Shown here: positions 1-14,008 of the stretch, piece after piece
Layout of the letters: each line of letters opens with the position of its first letter
How positions within the stretch are numbered: position 1 is the stretch's first letter
Assembly: GCA_963965975.1 (NCBI GenBank)
Contig: OZ014423.1
Coordinates: 5,420,301-5,484,300, forward strand
DNA from: Xestospongia bergquistia
Lineage: Eukaryota > Porifera > Demospongiae > Haplosclerida > Petrosiidae
Direction: 5' to 3'
Length of the DNA: 64,000 nt
The notes under the pieces: generated by a model
What the model saw: the letters and a program-made list of their open reading frames with translations, nothing else
What the model was told of the DNA's origin: nothing
Database searches by the model: none
Program-made: the position numbers and the translations under genes

Positions 1-3000
1 AAGCCCAGATCAAAGAGTCCGTCATTTTTCAAGATGCTTGTTGGAGGATTACGTAAACTTTCCACGCAAGAACTAGAAGACGCTGACGCTAACAGTACTG
101 TAAGGCTGGAATCTACTTCATTGTCTGACACTGAAGACCCGGTAAGAAATTATAACTAAAAAATCGTAAAAATTGACTTAATCCTTTTCAATACAGAAAA
201 GAATTAGTAATTTTCATAGCATCAATTTAAAAATATTGTAGATTTACAAATGATAATTTAAAATGATAAAAACAATAAATGTTATTTCAGTTTCTTAGTT
301 ACATTTACTTGAATATCGAAATATGTAATAATTGACAGTGTTTTTTTCGATATAATAAACAAATGATTAACAACACTATTTCTTATCCAAACCATACTAT
401 CCTCATGAAGACATTATGCTGCCAATTCCTTTGGTAATATGAATATTGTTGGACCTAGGGAGTACCTTACTGGTTGCTATAAACATTGTCTTTGAACAAT
501 ATCACATTGACTATTATTGCATTAAGCCTATACTGTAAGAATAATGTTTATATTTGTTTATGTGGGCAAATAGTGTGATTAAAGATGCCACTGTTTTAGG
601 TCATGTGCTTTGATCTGGATTCAAGATGTTTCAACTATGTATATAATTACTCTACATCTATTTCAAATTATATGTATCATTGACTATAGTGTTGACTGGA
701 GGATCAAGAAAAACAATTAAGTGTGTCTTTTGTAGTTTCTCTGTCTTGTACTAGTAATACCAAAGTAGTATGGTATGTCTGTCTATAATAATACCCTTCG
801 TTGGTAATATTTTGATAACTGTACAATTTAATATGGTGTGATGATTATGTAAGGGATACATGCAGTCAAAAATCTTACTCCATGAGTGAGTAATTCAATA
901 CGATTGTGGTTACACATGATATTTAAACAATTAGCATACTTGAACTGCATTTTATAGAAAAGAAAACGAAAACAAAGACTTACATTTGACTATAATTGAT
1001 TATTGCTTTGTTTCTGGCTTTTTTCTAAATTTAAGAAGAGATCATTGTTGTTCAATTATCTTCACAAACAGTGCTAGAAAATATTGTTTTCTTTATCCAG
1101 TAATTGAAACAGTGTAGGTTGATAAACAACAGATGTTATGTGTAAATTGAAGTGTTGCCAAAATCTTGTTTAATGATTACTCTCTATGTAAAATCTAGTA
1201 CTAAACAATTAGAGAACAAGTTTATAATAGACGATCTGGCCAAATTTACTGAGGGATTTTTTTATTTTAGACTGTGGTTGTACTATTATTGTACATGTAT
1301 TTGATTGGTTAAATGGCATAGATAGAGCCTGTCGTTAACATAATCTAAATAATATGTTTTTTTATGTCTTAAGTGATGTTTGTAACAATGAGTCTATATA
1401 TGGTATATAGTCTAATGTAAATCATAATAAGAGACAACTGAATGAGTTTAGACACTATTATAATAAACTTCACTGGAGTTTACATTCCATGAACAATAGT
1501 ATTGTCATTGTAGAGTGAGTACTCTCTCTCTCTCTCTCTCTCTTTCTGGTACCTACCTCTACATTCATTAGTAACAGATATAAGTCTATGCTCACTTATA
1601 ATACTAAGACCATTTTCTACTTCTTCGAGAGCATTTGCTATTGTTACCTACAAGGTTATAATATGTTAACAGATGTCGTGGTACAGCTATTAATTCAATA
1701 GACTTATCATATATCTTTTGTAATGTTAAAATAGCACTGACAAAAGGAAATCAATTGACACATAATTTAGGAATTGTCCTCTCTCAGAGGTGAATACATT
1801 GTCAGTATGCCTTTGTTTTGAGTGATAAAAATTGACTTTAGATATAATTGCTTCATTATAAAATTTATAAAATTAGTTATATGAACATAATGTCAGAAAG
1901 TTATATTGAAGACAGGATGTTTATTGTTTATATAAACATCATAAGTACTTACCATATGATATGATATGATATATATTTAGTTAAACTAAACTTATTACTA
2001 ATTTGCCCAAATAGTTGACTAGTAAGTATCTGAATTTAAACTATAACACATTATGTTTGAAGAAGATAGGAATTTAGAACTTGTAGAGAGTATCTGATGA
2101 GATCAAATGAACTTACTATAGATGGTAAGGTTGCCTGTTTGTGGTATAGATTTTGGACACTAATATAAACTGTCGTTTAACTGTAAGTCTGTAATGTCTT
2201 TAGCACAATATCATATATGGCCAACTAGGATATGTTTACTATCAACAAACCTGCTCACACAAAGAGTTGTTGCTTTATGAAGGCCTAAGACACACTTCTG
2301 TAATGCCATAAATGATATCGATGCAATTTATCTGTTTATTAGAGTACTACTATATACAATGTACTACATGGCTGCATTCCTTGTTTATAAAATAAGGTAA
2401 CAAATGACAGTTTAATTAGTAACCACTTAGTATATAAATACTGAATGATGTCTCTTGTCATAGTTGACAATTTTGTGGTTGCAGGTGTTCCCCACCACAA
2501 CAAGGATTACCATTAGTGTTTGTTATTTTAGTAATGTTGTTGTATGACTATATTTGAAGTTATAATAGCAGTATGTAGATTGCTTACTTAAGTGATCGGA
2601 GTGGCTGTTTTGTTTTTGTTAATGTTGTCTAACATATATACTTACCACATGCTCCATTAGTTAATGATTAAGTCTGCACACTTTGCTATTGTTTCAAATA
2701 ATAGCCTCTCTCTCTCTCTCTTTTCTCAGACATTTTCTCCTATACTAGACAAAACTGAACAAGCTGAAAGACAAAGGTACTTACACTTCTATAGTAAAAT
2801 AGTCTTATCATCAAATTGATCTTTACAGGATAGACCATTTAGCTACACTGCCACGTAATAAACCACCAAACTGGCGAAGACCTAGCACAGAAAAAATGGC
2901 CAAAATATCTCTTAATGATGATTTTGAGGAAAATCATCAACCTGAGGTAAAGATGAGAGATATAATACAATTAGTATGTTGTTTTGCTACTTCATGGTTT

Positions 3001-4264
3001 TTTGTTTACATTCATTCTTTACGTAACTTGATTTTGAAAACATGTCCATGCACGAACTGCATATAAAATTTGATTATGCAATTTATATGAGAGTTAAAAC
3101 ATTGTAATGTATTCTGTGTATATTAATATTGTTGTGTTTATGTAAATTTGGAATTTGATCATTCTTCATTCTCGCTTACTTTCTTTAGCCAATACTTAAC
3201 TCCATTGATAGACCTTTTGCCGTTCCAGTTTCAACAAGTCCTAACAGAGAACAGACTCCACTCAGTGAATCTTCTCTTTTCACAGAACCACAAGTAGAAT
3301 ATCATTCTGTTGGACTGGATGCTTTAGAAATACTCCATAATCAGCTACAAATACTTGTACGTTTAGATGAACACCTAACATGTAATCATTTGTAATTATT
3401 ATGCAGTGCACCTATTAATTTTTGAGGACATAGTTGAAACCTTGAAAATTTAACATTGTTGTTTAATTAATTAATTGTACTATGTATGCATTAGGTTAGA
3501 CAAGATTGTGATGAAGATATGGCAGACTTTATGGAAGATAAAGGTACTATAGATATATTGATGGATGGATCAATGGAATAAGAGACAAACAGATGATTGA
3601 ACAAACAAAAAGAAGGAAGAAATGATTAGAATATCAAATCATGTATGTACTTTCTTCCAGTCATAGAGAGCCTTCGAAAACAAATGCGAGATTTACAACA
3701 CTCATTGGAATGTTTACAGCAGTCTGATCAAAACCTTCGTCTCTCTCTCAAAGTAGCAGAACTAAAAACTAAAGAAGCAGAAATCAAACTACATCACAGT
3801 ACCAAACGATGTCATAAATTAGAACGGGACTGTCGTTGGCTTGAAACAGAATTTAAAATACTTTATCAGAAATACCATGATCTACAGAAACATTTACAAA
3901 AGAAAGCAGTACTACATCAAATATCAGTGGAACAAAAGAGTCCATCGGTAAGTCTATTTTAATTTGCATACATCATTACCTCCATCAATTTTTACTAACC
4001 AATTTTTATTTGTACAACCTTAACATTACATTTGACCAATTTTTAACCCAGAGACACAGGCGTCCTAACTCAACACAACCATCACGAAGACAAAGATCAT
4101 TTGATACATCGTCGGTTTCATCATTTTCTCCCGTCAAAAGACATAACAGCTCAGAGTTAATTTATAATCAACAACACCGAAATAATACTCATGTTGATCC
4201 TATTTCCACACTTCCACCTAGATTACATAGCGGCAGTCTTAGTCATACAGAAACTAGAGTATGA
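1..4264 (+). CDS. 3' part of a coiled-coil protein, family not recognised
   Basis: Seven exons join in phase: 1-141, 2730-2776, 2829-2946, 3189-3356, 3495-3543, 3661-3947 and 4052-4264 (stop TGA). The start lies left of the window. The first visible exon encodes a basic/hydrophobic stretch around SPSFFKMLVGGLRKLS, followed by Ser/Thr-rich and acidic sequence. Exon 6 (about 95 residues) is a heptad-like, Lys/Glu/Leu-rich coiled coil beginning ESLRKQMRDLQHSLE. The C-terminus is Ser/His/Arg-rich and probably disordered. The design suggests a cytoskeletal or signalling scaffold, but I could not assign it to a family. The 2.6 kb intron 142-2729 is long for this window and shows only AT-rich sequence and short CT runs (about 1521-1543). 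Confidence 0.7.
142..2729 (+). other. Large intron of the 5'-edge gene, no gene seen
   Basis: This 2.6 kb AT-rich stretch is bounded by a GT donor at 142 and a pyrimidine-rich CT-tract acceptor ending at 2729. Both strands lack open frames with coding character. It holds CT microsatellites near 1521-1543 and 2705-2722. Confidence 0.6.
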
Positions 4265-4551
4265 TGTCATACGACATTATAATGATGTCACATGTGATGT
4301 TTGATGTTAGTTAAAATTCATATTGTATTAAAATATAATTGTATATAAAATAGAAACAGTCAAATAATTATGAATCACAATTTTTTATTCCAGTGTGCCG
4401 TACAAAAGTATACTTATTTATAATTATTAATAATTTTTATAATCATTATTATTATTATTCATAAAATATTATTAATACCGTATATTATCTAATGAAGCTA
4501 ATAAATCAACTAAAATTTTAGAGTAAAGGCTCACGTGAACGAGCACATGGT

Positions 4552-4558
4552 CTTTTTT
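4552..4558 (+). promoter_or_regulatory. Candidate 5' TOP element of RPS26
   Basis: A C followed by six T's lies 15 bases before the RPS26 ATG. TOP mRNAs begin at such a C and are translationally controlled through mTOR/LARP1 in animals. The transcription start has not been shown here, so this is inference from position and composition. Confidence 0.4.
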
Positions 4559-4572
4559 GTGAAGTTAAGAAA

Positions 4573-5169
4573 ATGGTAGGTACTGTTTTATAGTTCGTAT
4601 AACTTTCAATCGTTATAGACTCAAAAAAGAAGAAACAATGGTCGATCAAAGAAAGGACGAGGCCATGTTCCCTATGTGAGGTGTACAAATTGTGCTAGAT
4701 GCGTCCCAAAGGTGAAATAAATGTTTTGAATTTAGTAGGAATGTTATCTTATATTTACGTAGGACAAAGCTATTAAGAAGTTTGTCATTAGGAATATTGT
4801 TGAGGCTGCAGCTGTAAGAGATTTAGCTGATGCATCTGTTTACGACAGTAAGTCTTTAGTAATTTTTTAACAAAGACTTCTTGTTAGGTTATCCTCTACC
4901 CAAACTATATCACAAACTTATGTATTGTGTTAGCTGTGCCATTCACAGTAAGATAGTACGCAACCGATCCAAAGAAGCTCGTAGAGATCGTACTCCACCT
5001 CCAAGATTTAGACCACGGGTAACAAAAATATTGTATTTTTCAAATGGTTTGATCTCGTTATCTCTTGTAGTTGGATGACCAGCCAGCTCGTCAGACTGGT
5101 GGCGGTGGTGCTGGTGGAAGTGGAGGAGGAACAGGCCCACAGCAGCCCACTGCTCCAATAAGGACATAA
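4573..5169 (+). CDS. RPS26: Ribosomal protein S26 (eS26)
   Basis: Component of the 40S ribosomal subunit near the mRNA exit channel. Five exons join in phase: 4573-4575, 4619-4711, 4763-4847, 4888-5018 and 5071-5169, giving 136 residues. The start [16 protein letters not shown], the Cys pairs in RCTNCARC and [10 protein letters not shown] (zinc-binding pattern of the family) and [12 protein letters not shown] are diagnostic. The first coding exon is just the ATG, so the coding body starts at the second exon. The C-terminal tail is Gly-rich and longer than in vertebrates (human about 115 residues). A CTTTTTT tract at 4552-4558, just before the start, resembles the 5' terminal oligopyrimidine (TOP) element of ribosomal protein mRNAs. 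Confidence 0.97.
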
Positions 5170-5384
5170 TGACCTATTGGAGTATACTTTATTGCATTTA
5201 ATTTGCAAATGAAAGAAATATCAATTTTACATTAGGTTCATTTATGTGTCTTAATTGTCCATGCATCAACTTTGAGCGAAAAGTTTGCACATAGAACATT
5301 TCACAGTAGTATGACTAGTTTATTGTATGGTTGCCTTTATCAGGTGTGGTGTTTGGACAAATTATTTGAACTAACTTTTTAATG

Positions 5385-5530
5385 CTTTAGTCTCCTCATC
5401 AGATGACATTTCTAACACAGCGAAAAATCTTTGACAAAATGTTTGAAAATATTCTGTTCAGAGTAGTCGTGAACATTCTTTAACAACATCAAATCCAGCA
5501 TTTTAAGATAGTCTTCCATTACTTCAAAAG
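5385..5530 (-). pseudogene. Degenerate 3' fragment of a methyltransferase paralog
   Basis: Read on the minus strand this stretch aligns by eye with the C-terminal coding part of the intact methyltransferase gene at 5648-6495. Shared stretches include CATCAAATCCAGCAT, the AAAATCTTTGACAAA region and CTCCTCATCAGA. Frame and length are broken by short deletions. The flank at about 5545-5580 (TTTAGAATGTTTCC) resembles sequence upstream of TGS1, suggesting an older round of the same duplication. Confidence 0.55.
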
Positions 5531-5647
5531 GTGTTAGGTGAAAGGTTTCTACCAAAATTTTTAGAATGTTTCCATTTACATCTGCACTCATAAAAATCAA
5601 TACAAAATTGGTTACACATTATATATAGTTAAGTAAACAATTTGTTT

Positions 5648-6495
5648 TCATTTTTTAGTTCCTTTCAACAGGAAATAGTAGTTGGGTAAATCTTTTGAAC
5701 TAATATCTTTGAAATCAGTTTCATTTAACTTTTTAATGCCTTCTTCAATCTCTTCATCAGACAACATCTCTAATGCAGAGAAACATCTTTGACGAAGTTG
5801 TTGAAAGTATTCTTCTTTTGAATAACAATGAAAATACATTTCTTCTCCTTTTTCAACATCAAATCCAGCATCTTTAAGATATTTCTCAATTGTCTCAAGA
5901 GACAGTGGTCGACAAAGTTTTTTAACTTCCTCCCAGAGCAATGGCTCAGGATTTTCAATGATAAGAAGTTGGCTGTTGGGATGCATTTGATCATAGAGTT
6001 TTTTAAATGCTGTTTGAATGTCCGGAAAATGATGGACACATTGACAAATTAGTATCTTGTTGTAATTGACAACTTCCTTTGACTCAAGAAACTCATCAAA
6101 AGTTGCTTGCATGGTGACAATACCTTCTCTTTTCTTAGCTATGTCTAACAAATGGAGACTAGGATCAACAGTTAATATTGACCTTTGTAGACCTGTAATA
6201 ATACATAACTACATGTAATGAAAGTTTATATAGTTAATGCAAATATCACCTGCTTTCTTTCCAATCAAGTAAGTCACTCCTGCTGTTCCAGCACCAATAT
6301 CAACCAATCGATCATCACTGTGCAAGTCTAACCACTTTACTGCAACCTCTGCTACATCATCATATCTATGCTGGTAGAATGAGTCATAAGAAGATGCTAT
6401 CTTCTGATAATGATCTGTAAATAAGACAAAATAACTAGAACAAGTTCATTTTAGAGCTTTTTACCTGCTAATAGATGCTGCGAAATAATTTCCAT
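5648..6495 (-). CDS. Class I SAM-dependent methyltransferase, paralog A
   Basis: Three exons, complement of 6465-6495, 6250-6414 and 5648-6192, give 246 residues. The start is ATG at 6495, since the ATG at 6500 runs into a stop. The fold is the seven-strand Rossmann methyltransferase type. Motif I is VDIGAGTAG (SAM-binding glycine loop), followed by an acidic VDPS strand end, ICQCVHHF in the motif IV region, and a hydrophobic LLII strand. Upstream of motif I it carries HYQKIASSYDSFYQHRYDDVA, a signature shared by all four paralogs in the window. Substrate unknown; probably a soluble small-molecule methyltransferase. It is divergent from a dead copy of TGS1 exon 1 at 6912, mirroring the intact pair at 9.4/10.4 kb. 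Confidence 0.85.
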
Positions 6496-6911
6496 GTCAT
6501 GGAGAGTATATAGCCAAACCTCCCTTTAACATTCTTTAATTAGTGGGAGGGTCTTACTCTACGGGCGCGAACGTATCAGTACAGCTGTTGACAAGTATAT
6601 CCTTTTGATTTTGCCCAAATTTGCAGCTTCATATCTTTAAAGGTCATATAATTATAACGATGTCATTGTTTTTAATAAGAAAAACAATTTTTGTAAGTTT
6701 GAGTTCAGTCAAGTCCGTCCAGCTGCATGTGTGGTTGCTACTTACTGTAGTATACGGTGTTCTTAAAGATTTCCCATTGCATTTCTGTACAAATTTCAGA
6801 ATGTTTCCGTTTAAGTCAGTATACTTAAACCACGTGTAACACAAGTATGAAGAGCTGCACAACTTGGGGAAAAAAACGTCCTCAGTCTATCTGATCATAG
6901 TAGGACGTGTA

Positions 6912-7015
6912 ATGTCTCTGGAAGTGCACTTAGAGCTGGGATACTTAGAATTTGAACAGTACATTGATGTTGAAAAGTACACCAAAAAATGTTACCTCTC
7001 CAGAAATCTACTTTG
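6912..7015 (+). pseudogene. Orphan copy of TGS1 exon 1 with destroyed splice donor
   Basis: These 104 nt match TGS1 exon 1 (10407-10510) nearly base for base, including the ATG and the upstream sequence. At the exon end the real gene reads CTTTG then GTAAGT. Here it reads CTTTG then TTAAGT, so the donor GT is lost and the frame meets TAA at once. No further TGS1 exons follow; the sequence passes into retroelement debris. Confidence 0.85.
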
Positions 7016-7027
7016 TTAAGTTAAAAT

Positions 7028-7720
7028 TTCTAAGTATGTGGAACTCCTGTAGAGCAGTATAGCCATGTTACGTAACGAGATAACAAAAGTATCATCTACA
7101 TATCTTTTCCAAAGTTTAGGATGTAGTGTGGCTGTAGTGATGGCAGTCCTTTAAAAATCTTCCATGAAGATGTTAGCGACAATTGGTGATAGAGGAGATC
7201 CCATGGCTGTTCCATCTGTTCTCAAAACCATGAAGGTCATCCCATCAAACACAGCCATTCTGGACCACCCAATGAGCTTAGATTATCAAAAAACTCTATT
7301 CTACCCTACACTCCAGGACTAAGTGAGAGGATTGGGGCAGCTTGTTACCCACTCAGTATCAAGACAGTTTTTACATCCAAAGACACACTAAAAAGGTTAC
7401 TCACACGTGTAAAAACACCTTTACACAAGAAGAGAAAGTGGGAGTAATCTACCAGATACCATGTGAATGTGGAGCTGTAACATCAGCAAAACAGGAAGAA
7501 CCCTTAAAACCCGGTTAAAAGAACATCAAAGATCAGTCAATACTGGAGATCCGAACAACACCATTGCATGTCACTACATCAACACAGGCCATAAAATATT
7601 TAGGGACCAAAAAGTATTGGATCAAGAAATAAACTGGTGGAAGAGATGAACTAAAGAAGCCATCTATATAAGAACCACCTAAAACCTATCAACATGGATC
7701 CAGGGCTCATATTGAACTCC
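7028..7720. mobile_element. Penelope-like retroelement remnant (RT on minus, GIY-YIG on plus)
   Basis: On the minus strand about 7040-7260 encodes decayed reverse-transcriptase motifs: GSPLSPIVANIFMEDF, then after a stop KLWKRYVDDTFVI with the YVDD catalytic box. On the plus strand about 7380-7640 encodes GVIYQIPCECG, and after a frameshift KTGRTLKTRLKEHQ and IACHYINTGH. That pattern matches the GIY-YIG endonuclease domain of Penelope-like elements. In an intact element the RT precedes GIY-YIG on the same strand, so this copy has been rearranged by an inversion or is two fragments. Stops and frameshifts show it is dead. Confidence 0.75.
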
Positions 7721-7745
7721 ACCTGGATATCTCTACTTGATAACA

Positions 7746-8279
7746 CTGGCTTAGACAAAGGGGGGGGGGGCAAAGGGGGCTTGAGCCCCCTTTAATTTAA
7801 AACTGGGGGGCATAGCCCCCCTAATTTTAATAATTCAGCAATTTCAAAAAACCATTATCAAAAAATGAATAGTGTCAAAAAAATTTAAGAGTTTTGCACC
7901 TGACAGTGTAAATTCTTAACAGTATTTATCTCTTCATCCACATCTGAGAGGTCATTTTCCACTCTTAAATGACTGTATACTTACTTGCGTTCTTCAATGA
8001 CTCAAAGCCACTTAAACAATTGTTTACTTTTGCATATACACAAGGACTACACCGATAATCACAATTTACTTTCAATAGCCAAGGAGTTTGTGAAGAGAAA
8101 TGATGAAAGGATGAAGAATTTTGGACAATTTTAAAAATGTTTACTGATTGTTATACTGTTAATGATTCAAGTTATTCACATGTAACATATTTAATTCATT
8201 GTAATTTTTTCGGCATGGTAGTAAAAAATATCAGGTTACATTTAAGCCCCCCCAATTTTTTATGATGTCTAAGCCCCTG
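7746..8279. mobile_element. Short non-autonomous DNA element with GC-rich ends
   Basis: The left end reads about CTGGCTTAGACAAAGGGGGG. The right end, reverse-complemented, reads CAGGGGCTTAGACATC and then a GGGGGGG run. These share the GGCTTAGACA core as imperfect terminal inverted repeats, giving an element of about 530 bp with an AT-rich, non-coding interior. The CAGGGGC-type tip resembles hAT-superfamily ends; a clean 8-bp target duplication was not evident. It sits inside the retroelement debris. Confidence 0.5.
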
Positions 8280-8591
8280 CTGATATAAGGCTCTATAATA
8301 CAAACACTCTTCTACAAACTACAGAACACTTCATGGGACACCTTCACGTCTTCCTGTTGGTTAAGATCTTGTCATGTCTCAATTAACACCTACTAACAAT
8401 GAACTATTACACTGTATACTATACTTTGTATCTAAATCACCATCTTTTTTGTTGACTTCATACTATACAGGTGATGAAGGAAATGTTCTATATTATAATA
8501 AATCTATTTCAACATCATCTTACAGTAATATTATGTTTTTAAAGCTCAACTATATCTCTATCTTTAAATACATTATATATAGTTAAGTAAA

Positions 8592-9442
8592 CTATTTTTT
8601 GGTTGCTTTCAACAGGAAAAAGTAGTTGGGTGAATCTTTTGAACTAATATCTTTGAAATCAGTTTCATTTAACTTTTTAATGCCTTCTTCAATCTCTTCA
8701 TCAGACAACAGCATTAATGAAGAGAAACATCTTTGACGAAGTTGTTGAAAGTATTCTTCTTTTGAATAACAATAAACAAAGATTTCTTCTCCTTTTTCAA
8801 CATAAAATCCAGCATCTTTAAGATATTTCTCAATAGTCTCAATAGACAGTAGTGGACAAAGTTTTATAACTTCCTCCCAGACCAATAGCTCACGATTTCT
8901 AACGATAAGAAGTTGGCTGTTGGGATGCATTTGATCATAAAGTTTCTTAAATGCTGTTTGAATGTCCGGAAAATGATGGACACATTGACAAATTAGTATC
9001 TTGTTGTAATTGACAACTTCTTTTGACTCAAGAAACTCATCAAAAGTTGCTTGCATGGTGACAATACCTTCTCTTTTCTTAGCTATGTCTAACAAATGGA
9101 GACTGGGATCAACAGCTAATATTGACCTTTGTAGACCTGTAATAATACATAACTACATGTAATGAAAGTTTATATAGTTAATGCAAATATCTGCACCTGC
9201 TTTCTTTCCAATCAAGTAAGTCATTCCTGCTGTTCCAGCACCAATATCAACCAATCGATCATCACTGTGCAAGTCCAACCACTTTACTGCAAGCTCTGCT
9301 ACATCATCATATCTATGCTGGTAGAATGAGTCATAAGAAGATGCTATCTTCTGATAATGATCTGTATATAAGACAAAATAACTAGAACAAGTTCATTTTA
9401 GAACTATTTACCTGCTAATAGATGCTGCGAAGTAATATCCAT
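8592..9442 (-). CDS. Class I SAM-dependent methyltransferase, paralog B
   Basis: Three exons, complement of 9412-9442, 9197-9361 and 8592-9136, give 246 residues. The exon lengths (31, 165, 545) are identical to paralog A. Motif I is VDIGAGTAG, followed by VDPS and ICQCVHHF. Differences from A cluster in the C-terminal half (for example VRNRELLVWEEV in place of IENPEPLLWEEV, and KGEEIFVYCY in place of KGEEMYFHCY), a region that often shapes the substrate pocket. Both copies are fully open. It is divergently paired with TGS1, whose start lies 965 bp away, with a MITE inserted between. Substrate unknown. Confidence 0.85.
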
Positions 9443-9460
9443 GTCATGGAGACTAGAGAG

Positions 9461-9980
9461 TACCGTATAGCGGGTATTATTGGCGGTCGAAATATTTGAC
9501 GGTCTGCTGTCAAAATAAGCAAAATTAAAATTTGACGAAATTAAATTTGGCGATTTGTTAAAAATAGTTGTTGTAATTAAATGTGGGTTGTATTAATTAA
9601 CGGTGGGTGGTACTACGGGTACTATATAACGCCAAGTGAACATAGGCGTATTTAGACCCTGGCCAGCACGGGCTTTGCCCGGGTAAACTTGCTCAGACCA
9701 AAATTAATTACAAAATTAATTGCTTTAACCAAAATGAAATTAATAATTTGTTTATTTACTACGAAGATTAACCACTAAGCACTAACACATACCAGTCCAA
9801 ATGTATGACTTCACAGTTAGCAATTAGCACCTGCACCTGTATTGTAGAGTTTTGCCTTATAGTTTCTTTTGAATGAGTTTTGGCGTGAAAAGTTAATAAC
9901 GGTTTTTGATTTGACGATTTTGTTGCAGACCGTCAATACGCCAAATTAAATTCGCCGCCAATAATACCCGCTATACGGTA
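9461..9980. mobile_element. MITE with 24-bp perfect terminal inverted repeats and TA target duplication
   Basis: The ends CCGTATAGCGGGTATTATTG... and its reverse complement are perfect inverted repeats for 24 bp (9463-9486 and 9955-9978). Imperfect similarity continues inward (GACGGTCTG near 9500 against CAGACCGTC near 9922). TA flanks each side. The homologous place in the duplicate block (about 6500-6520) reads GAGAGTATATAGCC without the element, giving an empty site with a single TA. TA duplication points to Tc1/mariner-type mobilisation. The interior has no coding potential. Confidence 0.85.
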
Positions 9981-10406
9981 TATAACCAATTTAAACCAAA
10001 CCTCTCATTCTTTAATTAGTGGGAAGGTCTACCCGACGCGAACGTATCGGTACAGCCGTTCACAAGTATTTTTGATTTTGCCCAAATTTGCAGCTTCATA
10101 TCTTTAAAGGTCATATAATTATAACAATATTATTATTTTTAATAAGAAAACAATTTTTGTAAGTTTGTGTTCAGTCAAGTCTTTCCAGCTGCATGGGGTT
10201 TCAGTACTGAAGGTGGTTGCTACTTACTGTGGTATACGGAGTTCTTAAAGATTTCCCCTTACATTTCTGTACAAATTTTAGAATGTTTCCGTTTAAGTCA
10301 GTATATTTAAACCACGTGTAACACAAGTATGGTCTAATTAAAGCGCTGCCTTCTTCACAACGTGGAAAAAACGTCCTCAGTCTATCTGATCATAGTAGGA
10401 CGTGTA

Positions 10407-13885
<3,479 letters not shown>

Positions 13886-14008
13886 TAATATTATATTGCA
13901 ACAACTTCCTGTATTAATTTTATGTTTTTCGTGAACTTAAGTATTTGCAAGAAGCTCCGCCTATAATTATAACAGATCGGGTGGGGCTGAATTTTATTTA
14001 AACGAGTC

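Noticed and set aside
7467..7649. Short plus-strand gene with KTGRTLKTRLKEH
   Set aside because: It is the frameshifted GIY-YIG part of a dead Penelope-like element, not a host gene.
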